DNA of 64,000 nt, taken from contig JBMSYN010000010.1 of assembly GCA_049426725.1 (NCBI GenBank), forward strand, positions 1-64,000, given 5' to 3'. The position numbers and the translations under genes are program-made. Positions 28,501 to 37,322 of the stretch are shown here, one piece after another. Positions within the stretch are counted from its first letter, which is position 1. Each line of letters starts with the position of its first letter. Source of the DNA: UBA961 sp049426725. GTDB lineage: Bacteria > Bacteroidota > Ignavibacteria > Kapaibacteriales > UBA961. A model generated the notes under the pieces. That model saw only the letters and a list, made by a program, of their open reading frames with translations. It was not told the origin of the DNA and did not search any database.

Positions 28501-28783
28501 TACATTATCTGCAATCGAGCAAAGATTGGTGCAAAACAAAGCCAAAGCAGGACAAGATTTATTGAATTACCCAATGAAACTCAATAATAAATTAGCGGCA
28601 TTGACTTCAACGATTGCATCTGCTGATGCAAAACCCACAGAGCAAACATATCAAGCCGTGAAATACATTGTCGGATTGATACAAAGAGAACTCGATCAAA
28701 TCAAAGGTTTGGAATTGGTGGAGATAAAAAAATTCAATGAGCAATTCACCAATCTGAAATTACCAGTCATCGGAGCAGAATGA
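25511..28783 (+). CDS. Secreted sortilin/VPS10-type beta-propeller protein
   Basis: A 1090-residue exported protein with a hydrophobic N-terminus ending LHAQQ near residue 46. It then carries repeated BNR/sortilin-type blades: YFGATGGGIWKTEDAGESW, TLDAGKTWKSI, GVYKTTNGGTSWTLV, GLFQSIDGGDTWKEI, LFRSDDAGATWSKV, VFKSSNDGHSWERI, LFVSTNDGNTWMPL. These span about residues 60-760 and match proteins annotated in Bacteroidota as sortilin-like or glycosyl hydrolase; the hydrolase label is unproved. The last 200 residues are Lys/Glu-rich and probably coiled coil, without a clear T9SS domain. I chose the ATG at 25511; those at 25523 and 25598 are possible alternatives. The TGA abuts the stop of the convergent propeller gene. 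Confidence 0.85.
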   Translation: MPLIMSNIAPSIFLAIVVYSISKYSQSTSMFILLFLAIVSIQLHAQQTEQSIIQGMKYRHIGPFRGGRSLACTGVPGDRQTYYFGATGGGIWKTEDAGESWYSISDTLFMASSIGAIAIAPSDPSMIYVGTGECDIRGNISFGEGIYRTLDAGKTWKSISPKTFGSIAKISIHPNNAEEVLIASMGRIFGPNPERGVYKTTNGGTSWTLVLKRSGTLSDSTGAIDIQRDPHNPRIMYAALWQASRNAHSMNSGGQGSGLFQSIDGGDTWKEISKNPGLPKGILGKIRITCSPAKRDRVWAMIEHEHGGLFRSDDAGATWSKVSEDRNIRQRPWYFSHIMADPRNAETIYAMNVGMFRSTDGGRTFSGMRTMHGDHHDMWIDPNDSERFIIADDGGAFVTNTGGSTYSDIDIPTAQFYHVTTDNHIPYRVYGCQQDNSSIGIASRSLGWSIDKSDWFIAAGGESGYIAVDPKDPNIIYGGNYGGFLSRLNRKNMQDQDVSVYPENVVGSAAATHPYRFQWTYPIVFSKHDPKILYTCGNHVFKSSNDGHSWERISDDLTTKDTSKMQASGGMITKDNTGVETYCTIFSFSESPKNKDILWAGSDDGLVHVTRDGGKTWSNVTPKNLPNGGKPALISIIEAGHYSEGTAYIAATRYKSADDRMPYLLKTTNYGASWEFITKGIPELAYTRVIREDPQQQGLLFAGTEIGLFVSTNDGNTWMPLQNNLPRTPIHDIAIHEREGDLVIATHGRSFWIMDDITPLRSIASKEQQYASNQSKGLTLFKPRLSWRMDGGSWYSPTMQTGENLPNGVMVYYHWDGSDNKPITMQFRDAKDSLLREFSSDKDVKGEKAQTESIYHTEPGKEIKNAALPLQKGLNRFVWDMHTAPALESPVVIWGASTRGPKVIPGTYSVSLKKGDSLIGKQSFDIASAIGASTEDLKLQYDLHVSVNEKVTETHKAVNRIKDMKSSINQAIAKMKKEVKDTAITKDIIKLGNAIADTLSAIEQRLVQNKAKAGQDLLNYPMKLNNKLAALTSTIASADAKPTEQTYQAVKYIVGLIQRELDQIKGLELVEIKKFNEQFTNLKLPVIGAE

Positions 28784-31579
28784 TCACTGTTTGATGAAGC
28801 GCAGCGTTTCATCATCGGTGATTCGTACAGTATAGATGCCGGTTGGCAATGAAGACACATCGAGCGGAGTATTTGTCATGCCAAACATGATGAATGCTCC
28901 GTTTATTGCATATATGCTGTATGAACGATTGATTGGTTTTTGAATCAATAGCTCATCCTTTACAGGATGCGGACTAATTCCGGTTATTGAAGATTCTTCA
29001 TTCACTGAACTTGTATTGATTTCCTTGAATGAAATTTTGATGGCTTCGCTCCATGAACCCCATCCAGAATTGTTTCCAATTCTACATTGCATGTACACAA
29101 TCTCATCACCTCCAAGAATATTGAATGGCAAATGATTGGCCTGTTCATTCATTATATCTGTGGTGTCTGCAACCGTGAATGCTCGAGTTTTTGAAAATCG
29201 TGCTTGGGCTTGTGTTTTTGTTTGCTTTGAATGTAGCGTAGCCCGGATTGAAAGAAAGGGACGCTCTCCTTTTTTATGTTCAATAATCGTGTCTCTGTCA
29301 GGAATTGATGCATTCAAAACAGGTATTGCAGGAATTTGATGTGTGCCAAATCTGAGACCATTTCCATCAGTACCGATATGCATATCCCATTGTGCATTTG
29401 GATGAAAAGAAAATGTGCGTGAAGCTCTTGCAGGAAAGATTATTGCCAATTCCGAAAAAACCGGACTTGCCGATTGAGCATTTTGCGAAGCATAGAGTCC
29501 ATGTGTTGCGGTGCCAACATACATGAGCGATGGTTGTATGGGACTCATTGTGCATGCATTTACATTCCCTGAATATCCATCACCTTGTGGCAGTGTAAGC
29601 AATCTCGTCCATGAATTTCCTCGATTGGTTGTGCGATATACACCCCCCGAATTGTCGGTTGATTGCAATGGATTACTCCAAGTACAAGCATACCACGTAT
29701 TTCTATATGGATCATGTGGATCGACTGAAATGGAAGTGGTCCATACTTTCATTGCATCTATTGAATGATCACTCCAGGTTGTTCCCCCATCTACTGTAGA
29801 AAACACGCCTGAGCTTTGCGTCAGCTGCGAACCACTTCTTCTGGCTGTAAACGTTGTGATGATTGTGCCATCTTTCATCGCCACAATGCTATATGGATGT
29901 CCTTCTGTTCTCGGAGGATTTGATAGATTCTTCCACATGCCTTTACCATTTACATTGTCATTCACAAGAATTCCACCTTGTGTTGAATGGACCAAACCCG
30001 CATACATGGTATTTGGCTTTTGAGGATCAGCGCAGAGTGTGAATATAGTTGATCCAAATTCTTGAGCGATAGACCAAGTATTTCCTTTGTCGGTGGATCG
30101 TAACAATACACTTTTTGCTGTATTAAGTATGCTATCTGTGATATTGATGACAGAATATAAAGAAGCTCTTTCTGACATCGCGGCATACACTGTTGAGCCC
30201 GCCATTTCCAATGCATAACAAGTGCCAAAAGTTGTGGGAAGTTGTATTGCATTCCAAGATCTACCATTGTCTGTTGAACGCATGATGCCACCAATATTCA
30301 TGCCGGCAAGGATAGTTGAAGAATCTACATGCAGAATATCATGGATGGTTGTATTATCCAATCCATTTGACTGATAGGATTTACTTGTAGGAATGAGTGT
30401 CCCCGCGGGATTCTGATCAGCACTTCTTGTATAGGCCTGTCTCCAATTTTCTCCCGCATCCGTTGTTATATGCAAGGAAGCATAATCACCAAAACCAACA
30501 TATTGAGAATTTTTCTGAGCTATGGCCAGTGTCAAAGGAGTTCCTGCATGACTCCAATTCCATTGGCTTCCTGATCCAATCCAACCTGTTGTGACATTCT
30601 GATTGTTTGTTGTTTTGAACATTGATTGAAATGTCGTGCCACCATTCGTAGATCGTACAATCATAGGTTGCTCTGCAGCATCCGTACCTGAAAGAAAAAT
30701 TCTTGAAGGATCATTGATTGCCATTACGCACTGATTCGGCAAAAAATCCTGAGGCAGAGCATTCTTTTTGGAAATCCATTCATCGGATACACCATTAATC
30801 ACATCCATGACAAAGAGATCATTAAAGGTTGTGATTTCATCTGCTTCGATTCCGGGATAGAGAATTTCCATTGGTCCGGTCAAGCAAATGAGTCTGTATA
30901 GATTTCCACTAGAAGCATATTGAAATGATATAATGCCTGTTTCAATTGGTAAATCATAAAATGGATCTTGCATGAATGACAAGCCCCCATCTTCAGAAGT
31001 GTATATTCCGGCTTGTGTTGCCACCATGATATAATCTCCATCAAACAAGACGCCTGCTATATAACAACCATCAGCCCCTTCAGTCAATTCACTAAATGCG
31101 ATTGTCCAATTGGCACCTCCATCTGATGAAAAATAGACATCGGTATAATCAGAAAGAATGAGTCGATTGGTTGCTGCAGGATCTGCATGTATGGAATATG
31201 CTCCACCAAATGTTGGATCATAGATAGGAATCCAATTTCTTCCACCATCGGTTGATTTCACTGGTATATGTAATCCTTTTTGGTCTGATATGGCATATTG
31301 AATAAGCGGACTTGAAGTAAATGTCACTTTCCCGGAAAATCCTCCACCGGCAATGTTCCCATGTTGAATGGCATTCCATGTGGCTCCAAGATCAATGCTT
31401 GTGAATAATTGCGAAGAACTCCCTGAGACTCGCATCGTAAAAGGGGAAAAAGGGGATATAGACAAAGAATGGAATTCCGCACCCCCGCCCATTCCTCTTG
31501 ATTCAAAACGCATGGGCTGAGAAAATGTAGTAAGAGAACCACCTAAGCTGATGAGGAAGAAGTACAATAATTTCTTCAT
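28784..31579 (-). CDS. Secreted BNR-repeat propeller protein with T9SS sorting domain
   Basis: A 931-residue protein. The signal peptide is MKKLLYFFLISLGGSLTTFSQ at the ATG at 31579, which is why I take this start and not the frame's upstream end. BNR/HCF136-like blades recur: LFTSIDLGATWNAI, PVKSTDGGRNWIPI, YFSSDGGANWTIA, IYTSEDGGLSFMQD, VRSTNGGTTFQSM, IMRSTDNGRSWNAI, LLRSTDKGNTWSIA. The C-terminus (ISPHPVKDELLIQKP ... SSLPTGIYTVRITDDETL) is a T9SS type-A sorting domain. No catalytic residues are recognised, so a binding or structural role is as likely as an enzymatic one. It converges on the sortilin-like gene with abutting stops and diverges from the sorbosone-dehydrogenase-like gene across 81 bases. 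Confidence 0.9.
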   Translation of the reverse strand: MKKLLYFFLISLGGSLTTFSQPMRFESRGMGGGAEFHSLSISPFSPFTMRVSGSSSQLFTSIDLGATWNAIQHGNIAGGGFSGKVTFTSSPLIQYAISDQKGLHIPVKSTDGGRNWIPIYDPTFGGAYSIHADPAATNRLILSDYTDVYFSSDGGANWTIAFSELTEGADGCYIAGVLFDGDYIMVATQAGIYTSEDGGLSFMQDPFYDLPIETGIISFQYASSGNLYRLICLTGPMEILYPGIEADEITTFNDLFVMDVINGVSDEWISKKNALPQDFLPNQCVMAINDPSRIFLSGTDAAEQPMIVRSTNGGTTFQSMFKTTNNQNVTTGWIGSGSQWNWSHAGTPLTLAIAQKNSQYVGFGDYASLHITTDAGENWRQAYTRSADQNPAGTLIPTSKSYQSNGLDNTTIHDILHVDSSTILAGMNIGGIMRSTDNGRSWNAIQLPTTFGTCYALEMAGSTVYAAMSERASLYSVINITDSILNTAKSVLLRSTDKGNTWSIAQEFGSTIFTLCADPQKPNTMYAGLVHSTQGGILVNDNVNGKGMWKNLSNPPRTEGHPYSIVAMKDGTIITTFTARRSGSQLTQSSGVFSTVDGGTTWSDHSIDAMKVWTTSISVDPHDPYRNTWYACTWSNPLQSTDNSGGVYRTTNRGNSWTRLLTLPQGDGYSGNVNACTMSPIQPSLMYVGTATHGLYASQNAQSASPVFSELAIIFPARASRTFSFHPNAQWDMHIGTDGNGLRFGTHQIPAIPVLNASIPDRDTIIEHKKGERPFLSIRATLHSKQTKTQAQARFSKTRAFTVADTTDIMNEQANHLPFNILGGDEIVYMQCRIGNNSGWGSWSEAIKISFKEINTSSVNEESSITGISPHPVKDELLIQKPINRSYSIYAINGAFIMFGMTNTPLDVSSLPTGIYTVRITDDETLRFIKQ

Positions 31580-31660
31580 AGATTTGAACCAAGGATGCTG
31601 TTTTACATGTTTGATACAATAACACCGCAAACTACGATTAGTCACATTTGAAATCAAATC

Positions 31661-33199
31661 ATGAGATATTTCTTCTTCTGCCTCATTTTCTGTGTCATGC
31701 AGTCTTTTGCTCAAGACAAGCCCATGATGACGCCATATAAACCCGAACCACTACAAAAAGTTGTTATTGATAGAACCTCGCGATATGGATCTGTTCTTCC
31801 GGCAAATGCGCAAGTGAATGTTCCTGAGGGATTTAGAGTCTCGGTCTTTTATGCGGGCAGTCCATTGCAAAAACCAAGATTCATGACATGGAGTCCGGAC
31901 AATACATTGCACATTGCAGATCTTTCCGCTCAATCAATTTTTGCTTTACCGGATAAAAACAATGATGGTATTGCTGATACAATTGTACGCATTGCCTCAA
32001 ATGTGGTGGCTCATGATATTGCCTTTTATAAAGGTTCTGTATATGCTGCACAAGAAAGATCGGTGCTTCGATTGCAGGATCTCAATAACGATGGAGTGTA
32101 TGAAACCAGATCTGAATTCATTTCTCAAATTGCCGAAGGGGCAACCCAGCCGGGTGGAGGGCACACCACAAGAACAATTTTAATCGATTCCATCAGACAA
32201 AAACTGTATTTGTCCATCGGTTCTCGTTGCAATGTTTGCAGAGCTGATGAACCAGGTTCGCAGGATTTTCAAAGAGCACTCATTGAGGAATGGAATCTTG
32301 ATGGATCGGGAAGAACAACCTATGCAACGGGAGTAAGAAATGCTGTCGGACTTCTCTTACGCGGTGGTAGAGTTTGGGCTTCAAACAATGGAAGTGACAA
32401 TCAAGGAAATGATATTCCGCCTGAATGGATAGATATTGTGAGAGAGAAAGGTTTTTATGGTTATCCATTTGCTCATTCTCATGGAATATTTTTCCCAATA
32501 ACCAATTCATCGCCCAATGATTATAAATCACTATTGCCTTTCAATGCAATTGATTCTTCAAAAGTACAAAGCATGGTGCAACCTGCAGCATTGATTCAAG
32601 CACATAGCGCTCCAATGGCTTTGATATCTGGTCATGCAAAGATGCCCGAACGATATCGCAATGGTGTATTTGTTGCATTGAGAGGATCATGGAATAGAAC
32701 GCCTGCCACCGGAGGAAAAATCATTTATTTGGATTTTGACAATGAATTTGACACAACGGCAAACTTTACTTCTGATTTTCTTACCGGATTCATGACAGAC
32801 TCTTCAAAAAGTTCAAATTGGGGATGGGCTCGTCCTGTGGGTTTGACTTTCGACACGCAGGGAAGAATGTATGTGGGAAGTGATGCGAATACTCGTTTCA
32901 TTTTGCTTGTGACACCTCCTTCATCAACAAGTTCAATAATGACGGAATCAAATGGAAGCAGTGCTCCAATGTTGGTTGTCGAAAATGGTGAATTGCTTGT
33001 GCGCTGGAATATGCCTTCAGAATTGATTCACAGAATATCAGTGATGGATATTCGAGGTTCAATTGTTGCGCAATTTGAATCCGGAGATGTATCAGGCGGA
33101 ATAATCACTTTGGAGGGATTATCTCAAGGAATGTATTTCCTTGATGTGATGATGAAAGATGGATCACATCAAATGAGTCATGCAATGCTTATCAGGTAA
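31661..33199 (+). CDS. PQQ-dependent sugar dehydrogenase-like (sorbosone dehydrogenase family) with T9SS sorting domain
   Basis: A 512-residue exported protein with signal peptide MRYFFFCLIFCVMQSFAQ. Residues 50-420 follow the glucose/sorbosone dehydrogenase six-blade propeller: VNVPEGFRVSVFYAG, DLNNDGVYETR (calcium-loop-like), LYLSIGSRCNVC, GVRNAVGL, PEWIDIVREKGFYGYPF, and the closing VGLTFDTQGRMYVGSD. Such enzymes oxidise sugars with PQQ, although many family members are untested. The C-terminus (RISVMDIRGSIVAQFE ... SQGMYFLDVMMKDGS) is a T9SS sorting domain. The ATG at 31661 is the first in the frame and gives a clean signal peptide. It is divergently transcribed from the BNR protein gene and its stop abuts that of the actin-fold-like gene. 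Confidence 0.85.
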   Translation: MRYFFFCLIFCVMQSFAQDKPMMTPYKPEPLQKVVIDRTSRYGSVLPANAQVNVPEGFRVSVFYAGSPLQKPRFMTWSPDNTLHIADLSAQSIFALPDKNNDGIADTIVRIASNVVAHDIAFYKGSVYAAQERSVLRLQDLNNDGVYETRSEFISQIAEGATQPGGGHTTRTILIDSIRQKLYLSIGSRCNVCRADEPGSQDFQRALIEEWNLDGSGRTTYATGVRNAVGLLLRGGRVWASNNGSDNQGNDIPPEWIDIVREKGFYGYPFAHSHGIFFPITNSSPNDYKSLLPFNAIDSSKVQSMVQPAALIQAHSAPMALISGHAKMPERYRNGVFVALRGSWNRTPATGGKIIYLDFDNEFDTTANFTSDFLTGFMTDSSKSSNWGWARPVGLTFDTQGRMYVGSDANTRFILLVTPPSSTSSIMTESNGSSAPMLVVENGELLVRWNMPSELIHRISVMDIRGSIVAQFESGDVSGGIITLEGLSQGMYFLDVMMKDGSHQMSHAMLIR

Positions 33200-34126
33200 T
33201 CAGAGATAGGTGATTTCTTTTTCTTGCAATGGCTTTAAATAGGATCCAATGACGGGAGGAAACAAGTGTGCTGCTTTATTACACAATGACATTGCACTGA
33301 CAGCCAATGATCCTGATGAAAGCAGTGAACGAAATGCATTGAATCTTTGTGTGGGGTTCGTAACCGCCTGAGATAAAACATCGAGCAAATCCTTTCTTAG
33401 TCCCTCGCCATAGAGCAGAACTAGATCCGGGGATGGTATATCAGGAAGATATGTGGGTAAGGTTGAAGTGAGAATCTTTACACAAACTGACCCAAAATCC
33501 TCACCTTCGGGAATTCCGTAGAGAGAATAAAATGCAAGTTCGCCGGCATGCAGAACACTGACATCGATGAAATGCTTCTGAACACCAAAAATGGCAATGG
33601 ATTTACCAGCATATTCGGGATAATTTGTCATGCAAGCGGAATGCGCGGCAAATTGACTGTTCTGAGTGAATGAAATTGGCACTTTAAAACCAGATAAACA
33701 TTCCTTGCACATATTGAGAAGTGAAAGATCGGTCAGTACGGCAAGCATGTGTTTGGATCCATCATCAGAGGTATTTCCCGGAATCAACATAATTAAAAAA
33801 TCATCGGGTGATTTTCCTGGTTCAACCGCTTGAATTTCTGCACTGAGCAATTCCCTGATTTCCATTTTTCGAGAAAGATCGGCATTTGGTACTTGATAGA
33901 TATAAACTTTCTCGATTGGAATGCTAAACTTCACGGCTTGTACCATCCCATGAAATGGGGCAAGATCTTTCATGATCAATTGCGACAAATTCTGAATGTC
34001 ATATTCACTCTTCAAAGCTTGCGGGAATACATTTGCATGCATCACCTCAATCCCTTCTCTTGCAGTATTAAGAAGAGCTATATATGTTCTATCCGAACCA
34101 AAATAGACTGAGAGTGTTGTATTCAT
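33200..34126 (-). CDS. Uncharacterised protein, possible PilM/actin-like fold
   Basis: A 308-residue cytosolic protein without signal peptide. The start TLSVYFGSDRTYIALL and the segment FSIPIEKVYIYQVP resemble the opening strands and the pilus-type PilM/ASKHA segment; SIAIFGVQKHFIDVSVLHAGELAFYSLYGIPEGEDF near residues 172-210 is like the second ATPase-lobe strand pair; LVLLYGEGLRKDLLDVL near 235-250 fits the adenosine-loop region. No PilN/O/P/Q genes are next to it. It is the last gene of a minus-strand run and overlaps the amino-acid permease gene by one base. I infer an actin-like fold only from pattern, and the function is unknown. Confidence 0.5.
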   Translation of the reverse strand: MNTTLSVYFGSDRTYIALLNTAREGIEVMHANVFPQALKSEYDIQNLSQLIMKDLAPFHGMVQAVKFSIPIEKVYIYQVPNADLSRKMEIRELLSAEIQAVEPGKSPDDFLIMLIPGNTSDDGSKHMLAVLTDLSLLNMCKECLSGFKVPISFTQNSQFAAHSACMTNYPEYAGKSIAIFGVQKHFIDVSVLHAGELAFYSLYGIPEGEDFGSVCVKILTSTLPTYLPDIPSPDLVLLYGEGLRKDLLDVLSQAVTNPTQRFNAFRSLLSSGSLAVSAMSLCNKAAHLFPPVIGSYLKPLQEKEITYL

Positions 34127-35601
34127 TATTCTTCAGAAGAATTGTGCTTTTGTTTGCGAAAATACAGATAAAATGGTATTCCTAATGCAACCAATACCAA
34201 GCCAAAAACAGAATTGATGATGGGGGTTGTTCCTGCCACATACATCGCAATATCATTATACAGGGTATAACAGACAAAACCAATGGCAAAGATGACAAAT
34301 ATTGCGGGTATGATGGGATATCCCCAGACACGATAGGGTCGTGGATGATCCGGCATTTTTTTTCTCAAGACAAATACTCCAAATGCACCCATGGCATAAA
34401 AAATCCATGAAACAAAAATGAGCATGTCTGTCAATGTGTCGAATGTGCCGCTAAATACCAGAATCGATGACCAAATCCCTTGTATGATCAAAGCTTTAGC
34501 GGGAGTTTTATACTGTGGATGCACAGTGCCAATGGATCGAAAAAACAATCCTTGCTTTGCCATCGCATAATACACTCTTGAACTCACCAAGATTGTTCCA
34601 TTCGAAGCACCAAATGTTGAAATCATGATTGCTATCGCAATGAATGCTGTTGCAAGCGAAGCCATTCCGGGATCAATCGAAGAAAAAATTGCCTTTACCA
34701 CATCTACAGCAACAAGTGATGATTGTGCCATTGCATCAATGGGAAGAACATATAAATAGGCAAGATTGATGAGAAGATAGACGGCAATGATAATCATCAT
34801 TCCAAGAAATAATCCGCGTGGAATCGTTTTTGACGGTTCCTTGACTTCTCCTGCTATATAGGTGATATTATTCCAACCATCATAAGCCCAAAATGCTCCG
34901 GACAATGCCATCACAAGCGCGGAAATCAGTGACCAGTCAGTTGGAACTCCACCAATGCCATCAACTGAAACAATATCCTTGCTAAAATGAGCAAAATCTC
35001 CATTGCCAAGTGCGAATGCCATAGCCACAATGAAGAGCAATGCAAGTACTTTCAGTGAAGTGAACATCACTTGAACCGTGCCACCAAAATTCACCCCGCG
35101 ATAATTCACATAAGTAAGAAACAGTATTGCAACAATTGTGAGAATCTTGGTGCCAAAATCTTTGAGCGGAAAAATAGACCCAATAAATGGCAAATGTAAT
35201 GACCATGCTTCCAAATCGGGTGAAAGTCGTGGAAGAGGCATAAGTGAATGTACGGAATCCGCAAAGATGAATGTTATGGATGCAATCGATGCAGTTTGAA
35301 CCACGCTGAACATTGACCAACCATAAAGATATGCGGTGAATTCACCATACATTGTTCTGAAGAATTCATATTGCCCACCCGTTTTGGGAATCATGCTTGC
35401 GATTTCTGCATTTGTGAGTGCGCCAAACAATGTGAGCATACCCGCCAAAACCCAGATGAACAAAAGCCATTCAGGTGAGCCAAGCTGAGAAGCCATGCTT
35501 GCAGGCTTCTTGAAGATTCCACTACCAATCACTCCGCCAACAACAATTGAAACTGTTGTGATTAAACCTAATGTGGGTGTGAAGTCTTTTTGAGTATTCA
35601 T
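34126..35601 (-). CDS. APC-family amino acid permease
   Basis: A 491-residue inner-membrane protein with about 12 to 14 hydrophobic helices. The family signature GVIGSGIFKKPASMASQLGSP is at residues 23-43, and GAFWAYDGWNNITYIAGEVKEPSKTIPRG (residues 238-266) is the typical central region of LAT/APC-type exchangers. It probably imports or exchanges amino acids, but the substrate cannot be read. It overlaps the upstream thioesterase gene by four bases (ATGA) and the downstream gene by one base, so it belongs to a coupled operon with a carboxylate-amine ligase. Confidence 0.92.
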   Translation of the reverse strand: MNTQKDFTPTLGLITTVSIVVGGVIGSGIFKKPASMASQLGSPEWLLFIWVLAGMLTLFGALTNAEIASMIPKTGGQYEFFRTMYGEFTAYLYGWSMFSVVQTASIASITFIFADSVHSLMPLPRLSPDLEAWSLHLPFIGSIFPLKDFGTKILTIVAILFLTYVNYRGVNFGGTVQVMFTSLKVLALLFIVAMAFALGNGDFAHFSKDIVSVDGIGGVPTDWSLISALVMALSGAFWAYDGWNNITYIAGEVKEPSKTIPRGLFLGMMIIIAVYLLINLAYLYVLPIDAMAQSSLVAVDVVKAIFSSIDPGMASLATAFIAIAIMISTFGASNGTILVSSRVYYAMAKQGLFFRSIGTVHPQYKTPAKALIIQGIWSSILVFSGTFDTLTDMLIFVSWIFYAMGAFGVFVLRKKMPDHPRPYRVWGYPIIPAIFVIFAIGFVCYTLYNDIAMYVAGTTPIINSVFGLVLVALGIPFYLYFRKQKHNSSEE

Positions 35602-36056
35602 GATGCCCCAATGTGTTGTGGTTTGATGATTGCCATCGTGGTAGTTGCATGGGCAATCAAATGTTCTTCGCCGAATTCATCAATGCAATACACATGAGCT
35701 TGACAAAAATGCATGGATGTACCTTGTTTTATCACTGTGCCAATTGCTCTGAGCAATGTACCTCTCCCCGGTCGAAGATAACTCACTTTGATTTCAGCTG
35801 TCACCGTATGTTCATCCGGAGCAACAAGTGTGAATCCAGCAAATCCAGCAGCAATGTCAGCTATCGTTGCAGTCACACCGCCATGCACCAAACCAATTTG
35901 TTGCTGATGCATTTGTTCCAAAGGAATTTCAGCGACAACTCTACCAAGTTCGATGGAAGTGAGTGTTGCATGAATGGATTTCATGAACTCTTGTCTATTC
36001 AAATGTTCAAGAATTGTTTCACGAAAGTTGGGGTTTTTTGTGCGAAATGTTTGCAT
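35598..36056 (-). CDS. PaaI-type hotdog-fold thioesterase
   Basis: A 152-residue cytosolic protein of the PaaI/YbgC hotdog family that hydrolyses acyl-CoA thioesters. The key block is QQIGLVHGGVTATIADIAAGFAGF (hotdog helix with the HGG motif) near residue 56. A conserved strand TVTAEIKVSYLRPGRGTLLRAIG follows. The ATG at 36056 lies two bases after the upstream ligase stop; a TTG two codons earlier would overlap it. Substrate unknown. It sits between a ligase and a permease, so it may hydrolyse an acyl intermediate of the same pathway. Confidence 0.85.
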   Translation of the reverse strand: MQTFRTKNPNFRETILEHLNRQEFMKSIHATLTSIELGRVVAEIPLEQMHQQQIGLVHGGVTATIADIAAGFAGFTLVAPDEHTVTAEIKVSYLRPGRGTLLRAIGTVIKQGTSMHFCQAHVYCIDEFGEEHLIAHATTTMAIIKPQHIGAS

Positions 36057-36058
36057 GA

Positions 36059-37246
36059 TCAATGCATGTCTTTGATATATGGTCCAACATCATCATGCAA
36101 GCCCATCGTGCTTTGCTTGTGAATATATGCTACTACCTCATCAAATGATTTGGTGTCTTCATATACTTTGATTTGTCTGTCTGCGCCACTTCCCATTTCA
36201 AGAATTTCATGTATGAATTCAAGCTCTTTTCTTGAGCCGAGATCATCCACAACATCATCAACGAATTCCAATAATTCTCTAATCAAATCTCTGGTGGAGA
36301 CTTCTTTTTGCTTCCCGAAATCAATCAATTTGCCATCCAAACCATAGCGAACCGCACGCCATTTATTTTCCAAAATCAATGCACGGGAATATCTTCTGAA
36401 ACTTAAATTTTTCGTGTAGAGTGTATAGAGTTTTTTTACAATGGCTTGGCACAATGCCGCAATGGCGATAGTTTCTTCAATGCGCATTGGAATATCACAA
36501 ATGCGAATCTCCAATGTTGGATATAATGGATGAGGTCGAATATCCCACCAAATTTTCTTCGCATTGTCTATGCAACCAGTTTTGATGAGCATATCCACAT
36601 AAGCTTGATATTCGGCATAACTCGAAAATTCATCCGGTAAATTCGTCCGTGGAAAATTTTCAAACACTTTGGATCGATAGGATTTTAAACCTGTGACATG
36701 ACCGGTCCAAAAAGGAGAATTTGTAGAGATTGCCAAGATATGCGGAAGGAAATATCGCATTTCATTCATGATTTGTATTTGAAGATTTCTGTCTTCAATG
36801 CCAATATGAATGTGCATCCCAAAAATAACAAGTGAACGAGCAAGCATTTGCATATCTCGGATCAGAATGCGATAGCGTTCATCCGGATAGATTTCTTGAT
36901 CTTCCCATTGAGCAAATGGATGGGTGCTTGCTGCACCCAGCAGGAGTCCGTTTTGTCTGCATAATGCCCAAATGATTGACCGCATTTTGGTCAATTCAGT
37001 TTTTGCTTCAACGATGTTCTTGCAAACATTTGTCCCAATTTCCAGCATGCTTCCATGCATTTCGGGTTTGACATGTTCATGAAGAAGTAATTGACTTTTT
37101 TCGAGCAAACCGACATCGACATGTGATTTCAAATCAAATGTCAATGGATCGATGACCATGTATTCCTCTTCAATTCCCAATGTGAATGAAGGTGGAATGT
37201 CATTGTCAAGCGGAATATTTGATATTCCTTCTAAATGGGCTTCCAT
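36059..37246 (-). CDS. Carboxylate-amine ligase, YbdK/GCS2 family
   Basis: A 395-residue cytosolic ATP-dependent ligase of the glutamate-cysteine ligase 2 group. The start FTLGIEEEYMVIDPLTFDLKS, the block FGMHIHIGIEDRNLQIQIMNEMRYFLPHILAISTNSPFW (residues about 142-180) and DIRPHPLYPTLEIRICD (near 235) are family signatures. YbdK makes gamma-glutamylcysteine slowly; other members have different acid/amine pairs, so the substrate is open. It is followed directly by the thioesterase, permease and actin-fold-like genes, and an MFS exporter gene lies 76 bases upstream, together suggesting synthesis and movement of a small amide. Confidence 0.88.
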   Translation of the reverse strand: MEAHLEGISNIPLDNDIPPSFTLGIEEEYMVIDPLTFDLKSHVDVGLLEKSQLLLHEHVKPEMHGSMLEIGTNVCKNIVEAKTELTKMRSIIWALCRQNGLLLGAASTHPFAQWEDQEIYPDERYRILIRDMQMLARSLVIFGMHIHIGIEDRNLQIQIMNEMRYFLPHILAISTNSPFWTGHVTGLKSYRSKVFENFPRTNLPDEFSSYAEYQAYVDMLIKTGCIDNAKKIWWDIRPHPLYPTLEIRICDIPMRIEETIAIAALCQAIVKKLYTLYTKNLSFRRYSRALILENKWRAVRYGLDGKLIDFGKQKEVSTRDLIRELLEFVDDVVDDLGSRKELEFIHEILEMGSGADRQIKVYEDTKSFDEVVAYIHKQSTMGLHDDVGPYIKDMH

Positions 37247-37322
37247 AGAGATGTGTATAGGTGGATTTCATTATTACTGCAACACAAATTACAAAGAATA
37301 TTTGGGTTGCTGACGATTCGGT

